Origin: Buxus sempervirens
Lineage: Eukaryota > Streptophyta > Magnoliopsida > Buxales > Buxaceae
Direction of reading: 5' to 3'
NCBI GenBank assembly: GCA_947561395.2
Contig: OX387183.1
Coordinates: 14,497,402 to 14,561,401 of the forward strand
Length of the DNA stretch: 64,000 bases
The position numbers and the translations under genes are program-made. The notes beneath the pieces were generated by a model, which had not been told where the DNA came from, searched no databases, and worked only from the letters and a program-made list of their open reading frames with translations. Of the stretch, positions 45,238-57,525 are shown one piece after another (positions within the stretch are counted from its first letter, which is position 1; each line of letters starts with the position of its first letter).

Positions 45238-47509
45238 GGGGGCGAGAGAGAGAGAGAGAGAGAGGTGAGTTTCCCCTTTGATTTCTTCTTTGGAAAGAGA
45301 AAGAGAGGAGAGGCTATTTCTTAAGTTCTTAACAACAAAGAGGAGAAAGATTGTAGTTTGACGTTATGTGAGAACTAACGTTCTTGTCGGAAAAAGACGA
45401 TCAGAAAAAAAAAAAACAAAACAAAACGAAGATCCTGTTGTTTGACATTAACGACAGAAGATAAAGGTTGTGGTTTGACATTAGCGACAATGACAACCGA
45501 AGAGGTTGCTGGAAAAAGACGACTGGAAAAGAAAAAGAAAAAAAAAACAGAACAACCGATTGGAGAAGATGACCGGAAAAAGAAAGGAAGAAGCTTACCT
45601 GTTTTGGAAGAAACAGAGACGAAAGGACTTTCTCAACCTGTTCAGGAAAAAAACAGACTATCGATGGGTTTATTTCCGTATCAAGGCTATCAACTTCCCA
45701 ATTCTTATCATGAATCCTAAATTCTCTCCTCTTGGGATGGGAATTAGGTAAGCTAAAAAATAGCTTATAAGGTAATTCCATAGAATTGTTATCCAATTCT
45801 AATTCCAACTCTCTCTTATGCCTTCAAACATGAGATTTGGAATGCTCATAATTCCAATTTCAATTCTTACCCCAATTCTTTGAACCAATGGGGGCGTAAA
45901 AGAATCTACGAGCCATCCCATCAATTTGATCTGTCAAGGCATCAATGAACAATTCATTAGATGAAGTGGTTGGGAATTCAAGACTAATTGGATCAATGTG
46001 ACTATGTGAGTCGTCACACATTCCCCAAAAGTTAAAACTTTTTTTTTTTTTTGATAGAATCCCCAAAAGTTAAAACGCATTGTACAATAAATAACGTAAT
46101 AATTTAATAATGAAAGCAACATCTTGGACTCAAAGAAATCGCAATTATTGCACCGAAAATAATACTCACCCCATGAACACCGTTCACATCAAAAACACTA
46201 TATAACAACGCATGACACTACAAGTCTAAAACCATTGCACCAATTCCCCACTACGCATGAAAGATGAGCAATCCAATTTAGACCTACAGCCTTCCTTTCT
46301 CCTATTCATGCACATAAGTTGGCAAGAAGTTAGCATTTTGAAAAGAAACAAAACATCTTCTCAAGAATATTAGTAAAAACAATGTAATCAAGAAATTAAT
46401 ATATATGAAAGCAAGTTTTACTAATGCAAAGCTAATATTAAAGTCAAATATACAGACAACAGAGAGAATGAGAGAGACCCACCACCGCTCCATCACAACT
46501 CATGGCACCACTACCATTAAAACACAACCCTCACCATCACCACCACCACGTCACAACCCCTCACCATTAATGCCACCACCCCCTATACCATAACCCATAA
46601 CACTACAACCATTGCACTATATATATATATATATATATATTTTATGGAAAGCCTTAATTAGGCTATTTCATTAACAAAAAGAAGCATTACATTATACATA
46701 ATAGCATACACCATTGAGTACATGAACACATAAACAAGAGCCATGAAACCGGGAGTTACAGAACCAAAGACACATCCGCCAACAGCAAGGTAGTCTGAGT
46801 ACCAAACAAAAACAAATTCAAGCATACGACCAGTGCCGAAAGACCTAATGGAAAACAATCATGAGCGCATGAGAAAGGGTCCGCTAACAGGTGGATTTGA
46901 AGAGTCCACAAAGGGAACAGATTCGCTAATTGAGTTGCGATGAACCAGGAAAGGATCGGATCACCGATCCTAACCGACAAGAGGCACAAAAACCACCCAC
47001 ACAAGAGGCACAAAGACCACCCTACTGTTAGGGACGCACCTGGAATCTAACTCCAAGCATCACCTGAATAGACAAAATACGGCCAACGGCCTTGATCGGA
47101 GGCAAGAGCCGGCCACACCAAACAACAACTATTAACAAAAACCTAGAACAGGACAGATAAACAACAAGAAGAACATGAAGAACAACCCACAACCAAACAC
47201 TATCGACAGGGATGAAGTGTGGAGGCAGAGAACGAGCGAACGGTCGACAAAAACTACCGGTCCAGCCAAGATCGGACTGTTGCCGACCGTCACCGTCGGC
47301 GGCGGCGTCGGCCTCATCCCCGTCAGCTTCAGCAGTGAGCTATTAGACTGTGATCTGGTTGCCGCTCAACTCGAACCTCCAGAAAAATTGCCAACCACAG
47401 AAAACGTGAAGAAGACCGGATGCGGTGCCTTCAATGTCGAACAGATGTCCTTCGTCCCTCACGAAACCCTCAAAACCTCAAATCACGAAACCATATGACT
47501 ACAACCACA
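45238..47509. other. Intergenic DNA with microsatellites, possible LINE 3' end
   Basis: No gene is supported. Contains (GA)n at about 45245-45267, an A-rich stretch, and (AT)n at 46617-46641. From about 47170 down to 46643 the minus strand looks like an untranslated LINE-type 3' end (GTTAATGAAATAGCC, then an AT-repeat tail), but no domain is present to prove it. ORFs here are short and unrecognised. Confidence 0.4.
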
Positions 47510-48877
47510 TCATAGTGAACATTTATTGAAAACGATGCCGTTAGCACTAGGATTGGGCGAAGCAAAGGCAAGGAACTCCTTATCACGTTCCAACATCGCC
47601 ATGGTTTGTTCATTTAAGGTCAACCATACTTCTATTCCATCTCCATCTCTGGTGTCCATCAGAGTAACCATATTACTTTCCGTACCCGCCATTGCTGCAT
47701 CGAAATAACTCACCCATGCAGGCTTTCCCCACCCAAAATCAGCTTCATATAAAGGCATCCTACACAAACTGGTGAACCAACAGGAATCTGCTTCAGAAAA
47801 GAGCTGCTCTTGCTTCTCTATTTCAACCAATTTTGAGATCCACCCATCGCCCTGAAATTGATCTCTTAAATATTCACCGTCAATCTTTCTAATAGCTTCT
47901 CTCATCTGAAGCACCAAGTCAACTAACTCGCTCTCCCTCTCATTCCTCAATGACACATTCACGTCCCAGACCATATTTCCAATAGTGTTTCCCGGTACGG
48001 GTGGAACCATCCTCCCTCGCATGTTAACCATATATCTCGCCACGAAAGGAAGCTTTGTAGAACCTGGTTTTGCTCTAGAGGCAGCCATGACACGTTGCCA
48101 GATGAGCGTCGACACCACTTCAACCCTGGTGGGGTGTTTCAAAGTACTTGAAGACATGTTGTTGCTCACCTTGGCCTTTAGCGCAGTTATGCTTGAGCCG
48201 GTAAACACAAACCTTGCTTTCCTTGCAGTGATCAACTCCACTTTGGATGACTCAAAGATTGCATTTTGGGGCCACAATACTGATAAATCCCTTGATGGGA
48301 AGATAGAATCTTGTAAGAAGATGGGTGACACAGCTTCACTAGAACCGCGAGCGATGGAGGCCCAATCGTTAACAAACTTCACCATCGATGATGCATCAAT
48401 AATCGTGTGTAGAAAGCACATACCGATTGCTAGTCCTCCGCAATCAAAGCTGTTCACTTGAATGGATAACTGAACTACGCGATGATCTAGTTCAGTAGCC
48501 CCAAAATCAGGTGGAAGGAAACGATTCAGTACCTCAATTTCAAGTTTCTCTAAAAGCTTCGAGAGGTCACAGTTGACATGGGCTTCTATATAATCAACTC
48601 CCTCGTCGTTACAGTCGATACTGGAGAAGCCATCTTTGAATCTTCCTGCAAATGGGTAGTATCGGGACAAGGTCTCTGATAAGGATTTCTTGAGCTGATG
48701 TGATCTTTTGGCAGTTGGGATCCTTGATTGGTTGCTTACAGAAGGGTAAAAGAAAACGTGAGGACCATACGAGATGGGAGTGATCTGGTCAAGAAGGGAC
48801 AGTTTAAAGGTTCTAAGGTGAGGGGGAGTCGGGGAAGATGGTTTGACAGCTTCTTTTGAGATGATTTCAACCTTCAT
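47510..48877 (-). CDS. BAHD acyltransferase (vinorine synthase-like), intact
   Basis: 455-aa cytosolic BAHD-family enzyme, single exon. BAHD proteins move an acyl group from acyl-CoA to a hydroxyl or amine of a plant specialised metabolite; the acceptor cannot be told from sequence. HTIID (HxxxD catalytic motif, residues 157-161) and DFGWG (residues 380-384) are both intact. Length is normal for the family. The start MKVEIISKEAV at 48877 is chosen over an upstream in-frame ATG (48904) because the nine extra residues are Lys/Arg-rich and unlike family N-termini. The end is LAFASPNPS... plus a short tail. It is closest to the pseudogene at 9155-10620, same strand; some 37 kb of retrotransposons separate them. 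Most similar known groups are vinorine synthase and stemmadenine acetyltransferase types, by motif only. Confidence 0.93.
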   Translation of the reverse strand: MKVEIISKEAVKPSSPTPPHLRTFKLSLLDQITPISYGPHVFFYPSVSNQSRIPTAKRSHQLKKSLSETLSRYYPFAGRFKDGFSSIDCNDEGVDYIEAHVNCDLSKLLEKLEIEVLNRFLPPDFGATELDHRVVQLSIQVNSFDCGGLAIGMCFLHTIIDASSMVKFVNDWASIARGSSEAVSPIFLQDSIFPSRDLSVLWPQNAIFESSKVELITARKARFVFTGSSITALKAKVSNNMSSSTLKHPTRVEVVSTLIWQRVMAASRAKPGSTKLPFVARYMVNMRGRMVPPVPGNTIGNMVWDVNVSLRNERESELVDLVLQMREAIRKIDGEYLRDQFQGDGWISKLVEIEKQEQLFSEADSCWFTSLCRMPLYEADFGWGKPAWVSYFDAAMAGTESNMVTLMDTRDGDGIEVWLTLNEQTMAMLERDKEFLAFASPNPSANGIVFNKCSL

Positions 48878-49601
48878 CTTCTTCTTTCGTTTCTTTCTTT
48901 TCAAACGTTAACTCTCTCTCTCTCTGGTTCAGGCAAACGCAACGTTCTGCTTTTTTTTCCTTTTTTTCTTTTGGGTGAAGCAATGTTCTGCTTATAATGT
49001 TAGGGAATAGGGAAGGCAAATTCAGGCGTACCCAATGGTGAGTGGAAAAATTGGTTTTTAGTGATTTTTTCAATATAATTAAGATTCGGTCGACCAATTC
49101 TCAAAAATTAAGAAATAGTGACACTCTTGTCAAATAATTATGATTCAGTATCATTTTACTATCATAAAAAATTTCTTTCAAAAACACCCTCAAAAAGACT
49201 TACAAACCTCACTTCTACCTCACTTATACCTAAATGAGTGAAAAGGTTTTCAAACTCTTTTGAGGGTATTGTTGGAAAAAGTTCTTGAGAACAGTAAAAT
49301 AAAATGTCAATTATATGAAAAATATTATTAATTTTTAGTTTTCGAGATTTAATCGACTGAATCCGAATTATGTTGAGAAATTATCACTAAAAACCAATTT
49401 CTCCGAAAAATAATTCACTTTTTCAGAGCAGGAGTGAGAAAGAACACTGCCACATTATTTTTATTTTTTATTTTTTGTCAGAGAAATGGCAGTTCAAAGC
49501 ATCCGCAGGAGTGAGAAAAAACACTGCCACGTTTATTTTTGTTTTTTCTGTCGGAGACAGGGCAGTCGCAAATGGTAGATTCTTACGAGTCGATTTCCTC
49601 T
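48878..49601. other. Intergenic, BAHD upstream region
   Basis: No gene. A (CT)n tract (48908-48925) and AT-rich DNA. The phrase AGAGAAATGGCAG...AAAACACTGCCAC is a small local duplication (about 49436 and 49511; GGAGTGAGAAA(G/A)AACACTGCCAC). The left breakpoint of the inverted duplication is at 49602. Confidence 0.4.
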
Positions 49602-51458
49602 CAGATGACTTTCTATGCATCCTCAATCTGCGCCCCCGCCGTGAACCCGTGTTGGATGGGCGCCGCGTGTCCACCAAATTTCAAACGCCAAAAATTTGTT
49701 TCCACCAAAACGTGCCAAGCTCGTGGGACCGGGGGAACGGACGAAAGCTCGCCCGTTAACGGCGTTTCATCCCGGTCTCTCTCTCTCTCTCTCGTCTTTT
49801 TGGCTTCCCTCCAAAACGAAAAAATCAGATGTAAACCGAGTTTTGGCTTCGTTTTCATTGAACAAAAATCAACCGGCTGCGTCAAGGAGAACCCTGCTTC
49901 CTTCCTCTTCATTTGTCTGTCTCAAACCTGCTTCCTTCCTCTTCCTCTTCGTTGGCGTGAGTTTTTCAAGTTAAACGGCCTCCTCTGTTTTTCCAGTTGA
50001 AGGGTAAGTTTCTCTCATTCTTTGTCTCTCTCAGTGTCGTCGCAGTCGACAATGGCGGTCGGGTATTTCTCTCTTTCCTTGCCTACTCTCTCTGTAGTTT
50101 TTGTTGGATGAACATGCCGTCGTGTTAATTTTACAGTAAGAACAAGAGGATTTCGAAGGGAAAGAAGGGAGGAAAGAAGAAAACGTGAGTATGAAACCCT
50201 AGATGCTATACTCGAAATATCTCATGCTCTGTGATTTCTAAATTATTTTCGCGTTTGTGTTTTCGTTTTAGAGTTGATCCTTTTGCCAAGAAGGATTGGT
50301 ACGATATCAAGGCTCCGTCGATCTTCAACGTTCGGAATGTCGAGAAGACCTTGGTTACGAGAACACAGGGAACTAAGGTGTGTACTTTTCTTATTGTCAT
50401 TTTTTCCGTATTTGATCTGTTTTTCATTGCTTGTTATTTGGAATTTGTTTTTTTGCTTTTTTCCCATGGTAGCGCCTTGTTTAAGATCAGATCGATTAGA
50501 AACCAGAAACCTGTAGATTGCTTCTGAAGGTCTTAAACACCGAGTGTTTGAGATTTACCTTGCTGACCTTCAAAATGATGAGGATCAGTCTTACAGAAAG
50601 ATCCGTCCGAGGGCAGAGGATGTACAAGGGAAGAATGTGCTCACTAACTTCTGGGTGGGGTAACATTAGTATTTTTTTTTTCCTTCAATTCATTTTACTC
50701 ATTTTTATTTTAAATTAGCTTTGATTCATACTGATAAAATTTTTTTATTCATATCTCCTTTGTTTGAATAATCCAGGGAATGAATTTCACAACAGACAAA
50801 CTGAGGTCTCTGGTACATAAATGGCAAACATTGATTGAGGCTCATGTAGATGTGAAGACAACAGACAACTACGGTTTAAGATTGTTCTGTATTGGATTTA
50901 CCAAAAGGCGCCCAAACCAGGTTAAGCGAACCTGTTATGCCCAAACCAGCCAGATACGGCAGGTAGACTTTACATTTACACAACCTTTGGTTACTGAAAT
51001 ACGGCATTTTATGTTCAAAGCAACTAAGTTATGGAATGAGCTAGTGAAGCATAGGTTTATATATTACAGTCTCTTCTTTGTACATTCACATGCATTTTTA
51101 ATGTGTTTATCATGCTTTGGGCTCTTTGTTCTCGGATTCGCTGCAAGATGAGAGAAATCATGATAAACCAAGCAGCATCCTGTGATCTGAAGGAGTTGGT
51201 GCAGAAGGCAACCTCAAGTGTCTATCCTTCGCAGAATGTTTTCATTCGAAAGGTCAAGATATTGAAAGCTCCGAAGTTTGATCTTGGCAAATTAATGGAG
51301 GTATATATTTCAAGCACTCTTGAGCTCCATTCTGGTTTTTTCCCACTTTCTAAGTAATTCAAAGCAAGCTTATTCATAAAGATGTATCAGATGCATTGAA
51401 CTGGTTGTGATATTAGTGTGTCAAATTTGTTTTGAATGGATTTGTGCTATTACATCAA
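49602..51458 (+). repeat. Inverted duplication, left arm (RPS3a copy A)
   Basis: 1857-bp arm, nearly identical to the reverse complement of 53478-55330. From about 49800 to 51458 the alignment is gap-free (paired positions always sum to 104936); a few bases of indel lie in the (CT)n tract and near 49735. Breakpoints are sharp: homology starts at CAGATGACTTTC and ends at TATTACATCAA. Confidence 0.95.
50052..51300 (+). pseudogene. RPS3A: 40S ribosomal protein eS1 (RPS3a), copy A, truncated
   Basis: eS1 is a structural protein of the small ribosomal subunit, normally about 262 aa in plants. Exons: 50052-50062, 50137-50184, 50272-50377, 50517-50654, 50777-50962, 51136-51300, with good GT/AG borders except one. 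Reads MAVGKNKRISKGKKGGKKKTVDP in pieces, then [30 protein letters not shown] and [13 protein letters not shown]. Defects: the acceptor before exon 6 is GG (CTCGG|ATT), the conserved FIPE...IEK segment (12 codons) is deleted after ELVQK, and the final exon (VHGDYSEDVGVK...) is missing because the duplication ends in the preceding intron. There are unusual changes at conserved sites (RCKM for RRKM, RKIRP for RKIRL). No frameshift or stop occurs within exons. Confidence 0.9.
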
Positions 51459-53477
51459 ACGTGATCCGTCCACCTATCGTGAGGCGCACACGCCACACGG
51501 TGGAAACATGCAACGGTCCATTTTACTCTTTATTAACGAAATTCGCCCAAAAACCTCTTGGACTGGAAAATTCATGCTGTTCTTGCCGTCTCCTCACGTC
51601 GAAAGAAGAAACTTCTAGTAAAAAGGAAATTTTTTTTATTATTGATTTTCATAAAGTTTATGATTGATTTTGGGTATATGAGTCATAAAGTTTAAAATTT
51701 TATGATTGATTTTTTCTTTATTATGCTTACCCTACACCAATTCACTTTTTTAGCAATCGGCCTCTTATCTAACGCATACAGAAATTTTTTTTCATCCTTG
51801 GAGTAACATCACCTATTAACAGGTGAATAAGCTTCCATACTCTGAAGGAAAACTTCCTCTAGTACTCTATCAAATTCCCAATAGACGAGTAAGATTCATA
51901 TACCCAAAATTGATCAACTAGATTCAGTCATCTTCAGGAAAATGCCACCAAATTGGCATATAACAATAAGATCAGCCAAGAAAAGCAATTGATAATCGTT
52001 TTTAGCCAGAACCAGAACCAGCTTGGTTGGTGGAACAGCAACGAGAAAAGTTTACAGGAGTACAAGAGACATTTCGAACCCCCTAGTGCTGGATCCAAGC
52101 AAAGGTATCAATTGACTTCATTTTCAATTCCAGTTAAGAAACATAAATTGCGGCCCATATAAGTAGAAAGAATTCCGCAAACGGCTTGAAAACCTACAAA
52201 TTGTTACCAGTGACATCCATAATTTTAAGATCCGGTTTTATTGCCTGAAATGGGCACAATCTTAACAGGACACATTGTCTGCACGAAAAAAAAAACACGC
52301 CTGTATAATCATTGGTGCAATTACTTATAAAAAATTACCACCAAAAAATCAAAATATCCAGCCATATAGTTTAAATATTACAATCTAGGCTTGAACCATA
52401 ACCAACTTGAAAATAGTCACTATTAACTCCAAATTACAGAGAAACCAACGGAACATACAAAAGATTCCTGAGGAAAACTTTGGCAAACCTTAATAACCCA
52501 TACAAATGTCCACATGAACCCATTTAATGTGTTGAGACCCAACCCAATCCATGATTGCTACATGGCAAAATCCATCACCAAAATCAATCATTAAATAAAT
52601 ATGTTGGTAACTTAAAAAATATTAAAAGATTGAATTGCTGCCAATAAATACGAAGTCTCAGTTGTGTAAAAATTCAGTTTAGTATATTGGATCTCATTAG
52701 ATCAATGCCATATTCACCATTTGACAGCTCTACTACACAGATCTACAAGGATTCAAGTTAGATGCCAAAAAAAAAGATGCATAATGTATATGAAATAATA
52801 AATCGACAACAACCATGCACTCAGACATGGATAATATATAAAGAATGTCTATTACATCAAATCGGGCAAAAATCATGTTACCACTAATGTAACCCTCAAA
52901 ACTCCACTCTAAGCCGTAAAAGTAAAGATTAATCCATTAAATGTCTCCTTATAAAGTGCACATGAAAATTGCAAAAGTTGAAGCAAATATCTATAGGAGA
53001 TTATAAACCTTAACTATGCTCCAATCACTTCAGTCTCCCCCTCTGCCACTGGTTCCTCAGCTGGCCTCTCCATCTTCACACCAACATCTTCAGAGTAATC
53101 TCCGTGAACCTACACCCAGAATAATCCAAAAAAAAAAAAAAATTACCAAAACATAAAGCAGAGCCGACAACTTCCCTCTATATTAATGCTCTTCAAATTT
53201 TAGCTACAATTATTGGAATTGGGTTCTGAAAAATTTAAAAGCCATTTTTAATATGGATTTTACAAACTTATACAAGCAATTTCATAGATTTTAACTATTT
53301 ACCTTTCTGATAAGTACCAATACTGATCTGTGGAAGTTTTCAGTTATTTGGTAATAAATAAGTTTATCAGCTTCAGAAACTTATTATAAATTTTTATTTC
53401 ATTAAATTGATATTGTTGAGGCCTGAAGATGCATGCAAGCAGGCTTTCTGGTTACCCGAAAATATGTTTTACAAATG
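51459..53477. other. Spacer of the inverted duplication
   Basis: 2019 bp. The right part belongs to copy B (last exon 53014-53109 and its intron). The rest (51459-53013) is unique AT-rich DNA without a supportable gene. Confidence 0.6.
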
Positions 53478-54884
53478 TTGATGTAATAGCACAAATCCAT
53501 TCAAAACAAATTTGACACACTAATATCACAACCAGTTCAATGCATCTGATACATCTTTATGAATAAGCTTGCTTTGAATTACTTAGAAAGTGGGAAAAAA
53601 CCAGAATGGAGCTCAAGAGTGCTTGAAATATATACCTCCATTAATTTGCCAAGATCAAACTTCGGAGCTTTCAATATCTTGACCTTTCGAATGAAAACAT
53701 TCTGCGAAGGATAGACACTTGAGGTTGCCTTCTGCACCAACTCCTTCAGATCACAGGATGCTGCTTGGTTTATCATGATTTCTCTCATCTTGCAGCGAAT
53801 CCGAGAACAAAGAGCCCAAAGCATGATAAACACATTAAAAATGCATGTGAATGTACAAAGAAGAGACTGTAATATATAAACCTATGCTTCACTAGCTCAT
53901 TCCATAACTTAGTTGCTTTGAACATAAAATGCCGTATTTCAGTAACCAAAGGTTGTGTAAATGTAAAGTCTACCTGCCGTATCTGGCTGGTTTGGGCATA
54001 ACAGGTTCGCTTAACCTGGTTTGGGCGCCTTTTGGTAAATCCAATACAGAACAATCTTAAACCGTAGTTGTCTGTTGTCTTCACATCTACATGAGCCTCA
54101 ATCAATGTTTGCCATTTATGTACCAGAGACCTCAGTTTGTCTGTTGTGAAATTCATTCCCTGGATTATTCAAACAAAGGAGATATGAATAAAAAAATTTT
54201 ATCAGTATGAATCAAAGCTAATTTAAAATAAAAATGAGTAAAATGAATTGAAGGAAAAAAAAAATACTAATGTTACCCCACCCAGAAGTTAGTGAGCACA
54301 TTCTTCCCTTGTACATCCTCTGCCCTCGGACGGATCTTTCTGTAAGACTGATCCTCATCATTTTGAAGGTCAGCAAGGTAAATCTCAAACACTTGGTGTT
54401 TAAGACCTTCAGAAGCAATCTACAGGTTTCTGGTTTCTAATCGATCTGATCTTAAACAAGGCGCTACCATGGGAAAAAAGCAAAAAAACAAATTCCAAAT
54501 AACAAGCAATGAAAAACAGATCAAATACGGAAAAAATGACAATAAGAAAAGTACACACCTTAGTTCCCTGTGTTCTCGTAACCAAGGTCTTCCCGACATT
54601 CCGAACGTTGAAGATCGACGGAGCCTTGATATCGTACCAATCCTTCTTGGCAAAAGGATCAACTCTAAAACGAAAACACAAACGCGAAAATAATTTAGAA
54701 ATCACAGAGCATGAGATATTTCGAGTATAGCATCTAGGGTTTCATACTCACGTTTTCTTCTTTCCTCCCTTCTTTCCCTTCGAAATCCTCTTGTTCTTAC
54801 TGTAAAATTAACACGACGGCATGTTCATCCAACAAAAACTACAGAGAGAGTAGGCAAGGAAAGAGAGAAATACCCGACCGCCAT
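53014..54884 (-). pseudogene. RPS3A: 40S ribosomal protein eS1 (RPS3a), copy B, with last exon
   Basis: Exons (minus): 54884-54874, 54799-54752, 54664-54559, 54419-54282, 54159-53974, 53800-53636, and the terminal exon 53109-53014, which reads VHGDYSEDVGVKMERPAEEP and ends EVIGA-stop. It is the more complete copy and probably the source of copy A. It shares copy A's lesions: GG in place of the AG acceptor before exon 6 and the 12-codon deletion. Differences from copy A include NVGKT for NVEKT and HQV for HRV. If an upstream AG (TTACAG, minus, after 53868) were used, 22 extra in-frame codons would be added, so a longer product is possible on paper. A decaying copy is the better reading; a functional eS1 gene is expected elsewhere in the genome. 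Confidence 0.85.
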
Positions 54885-55330
54885 TGTCGACTGCGACGAC
54901 ACTGAGAGAGACAAAGAATGAGAGAAACTTACCCTTCAACTGGAAAAACAGAGGAGGCCGTTTAACTTGAAAAACTCACGCCAACGAAGAGGAAGAGGAA
55001 GGAAGCAGGTTTGAGACAGACGAATGAAGAGGAAGGAAACAGGGTTCTCCTTGACGCAGCCGGTTGATTTTTGTTCAATGAAAACGAAGCCAAAACTCGG
55101 TTTACATCTGATTTTTCGTTTTGGAGGGAAGCCAAAAAGACGAGAGAGAGAGAGAGACCGGGGTGAAACGCCGTTAACGGGCGAGTTTTCGTCCGTCCCC
55201 CGGTCCCACAAGCTTCGCACGTTTTGGTGGAAACAAATTTCTGGCGTTTGAAATTTGGTGGACACGCGGCGCCCATCCAACACGGGTTCACGGCGGGGGC
55301 GCAGATTGAGGATGCATAGAAAGTCATCTG
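53478..55330 (-). repeat. Inverted duplication, right arm (RPS3a copy B)
   Basis: 1853-bp partner of 49602-51458. On its 3' side the gene continues uninterrupted into the intron and last exon (to 53014), so this arm is probably the original and the left arm the copy. Confidence 0.95.
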
Positions 55331-56521
55331 CCTCTGATTTCCTCTCGTCCCCTTGTTGTTGTTCCCCATTCAACACGTTTGTTCCCTCAGTCACCACGCG
55401 CCACGCGTCCCCAAAAACCTCATTGTGATCACTTGCGTTAATAATTTGAGTTAAGGGTTACATTGCCAGCTTGCATCCAAAGGGCCCCACCACAAGGGCT
55501 ATCTCTCTCCCGCTTCTCTCCCTCTCCTCTCTCTCTTCTTCGCCTCTCTTCAAATCTGGGAAATGGGGTGTATGTGTATTATGTTTACAATATAATAACT
55601 AGATGAAGAAGAAGAACTATTAATTATTTTGAGCTTTTTAAATGGAATGGGTTATGGTTTTCTTTTCCTTTAGTTTTTTTAATGGAGGTTTTAGCTGCAG
55701 ATCAATGAATTTTAGAACAGATTTTTGATGTGGAACTTTGCTGTTTCCTAGGTGGATCTGCACTAAAACAAGTCAGTAATTTAGGGAGCAAGTTAAACGC
55801 AACGAGGAATACAGGGAAGCCCTAAGAACAAAATCGTATACGAAATATGGAATAAATTTCATGGCCAGATTGGAAGCTCGATAAGCGGCGAGATCAATCA
55901 ATCTTCGTTGTCTCCTTTGCTTTCCTGTACTCATTTCTCCGACTACCTTTTCGAACCCCAGCAAGAAACTCTTATTGACATGATTGAAAACATCAAAATC
56001 CATACTGTGGGTTTCTCCTCCCAAAAATGGATAGAACGCGCGCAAATTACTGAGTAATTTGCAGGGTAATAAAAACGACCAAAAGGGTACCAAATTGCAG
56101 AGATTAAACTGAAGAACAATGTTGCACCATCTTTCTTGATCTTGCTTCGTTTGCATTCTGTTGTGTCATGTGAATGAACAACCAGTGGAGAGAGGAGAGA
56201 GAGAGAGAGAGAGAGGCGATAGATGGAGAGAGCCGCGAGAGAGATGATAGAGAGAGAGAGGAACAGAGGAAGAAAAGCGACAGGGAGTGAGAGAGGCGTT
56301 ATGGTGGGGCACTTCGGGATGCAAGCTGTCAACCTAAATCTTAACTCAAGTTCTTAACCAAGCGGTTATGGTGGGACCATTCTACCAAAAAAAAAAAAGG
56401 TTATGGTGGGACCCTTTAGGGACGCCTGGCGCATGATGATTGAGGGAGCAAATATGGAGCAACAATAAGGGAATCAAAGGATAGGGTTTCTTACAAGGCA
56501 CGCCAACGGACCGGCCCGACA
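55331..56521. other. Intergenic DNA upstream of RPS3a copy B
   Basis: No gene is supported; ORFs (for example 55773-56332, minus) match no family I recognise. Contains a (CT)n/(TCTC) tract (55500-55545), (GA)n (about 56196-56215) and a telomere-unlike purine tract to 56260. Confidence 0.4.
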
Positions 56522-57094
56522 TGTAGCGCCCTGGATCCGAGTCACATGAAAAACCCGTAACTCGTCTCCAGAGGTTATTATAAAACTCAGGATCGCAATA
56601 TCAGAGTGAAGGAAAAACATGAATACAACAAAAACTATATAACAGAGTGCGCTAAAATAATCCCAAACGAAAATAAACTCACATGACCAAGTAACTACCC
56701 GCAAGTATCGTCCTCTCCAGGAGCAGCTGAAAACAAAACAAAACGATACGGAATGAGATACGAATATCCCAGTGAGCAGCACATGCATGCACAAATACAT
56801 TTATTTCAGTTCTAAAACATGCCACGATTATAACCATGTACAATGACGATAATACGCATATTCCGAATAAGCCGACTAAACTTCAATAATCCAATTCATA
56901 TCAGTGCGGGAAAACCATCAGGTAAGTCAAGCAATAACAATCCGTTTCCAATCCCAAAGATATCGATAAATAATGATTAATTGGCAACAACATAGCAAAT
57001 AAGCATAATTTTGTATCTCAAGATATAATTCCAGATATACCAATGTCACATAACACCAAGTCTTCTCATAACCATGCCAACGCCTCCAAATGTA

Positions 57095-57525
57095 TATCCG
57101 GCCTACTCAGGGTTTCGGATATTGAAATGACTACGTCATCCAATGCAGGCCTACTCCCCGGGTTTCTGCATTGACAACCAGACCTACTCAGGGTTTCTGG
57201 CTGCTCTACACCGGCGGAAGGTACAATACCCAATAATCGGTAAACAATATTCCATGAACCATAAATACCAACAAACCAGCGAATAAAACATATCACATCA
57301 AACCAAATCAAGTACCAACATTGGTCAATGTCATGACTATCGTTTAGTTGATAAATTAAACATGCCAAGTAGACACTCCACACCTCCATGTACACAGTTC
57401 CGGCCTACTCAGGGTTTCGGATACTCTGAAATGACGGCCTACTCAGGGTTTCGTCATCCAATACAGGCCTACTCCCCGGGTTTCTGCATTGACAACCAGG
57501 CCTACTCAGGGTTTCTGGCTGCTCT
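57095..57525 (-). repeat. GGCCTACTCAGGGTTTC repeat clusters in solo LTR
   Basis: Two clusters (57099-57205 and 57403-57525) of a 17-bp phrase that is the reverse complement of the repeat at 29207-29318. Each cluster has four or five units. The doubling relative to the other LTR suggests an internal duplication of about 310 bp. Confidence 0.8.

Noticed and set aside
45401..45808. 135-codon minus-strand ORF and overlapping plus-strand ORFs
   Set aside because: Driven by A-runs and Lys codons; no family resemblance.
47175..47498. 107-codon ORF between repeat DNA and BAHD gene
   Set aside because: No recognised domain and no supporting signals; it lies in a region that resembles an untranslated retroelement tail.
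55773..56332. Two overlapping minus-strand ORFs of 127-129 codons
   Set aside because: Unrecognised, overlapping in different frames, and flanked by (GA)n; no support beyond being open.
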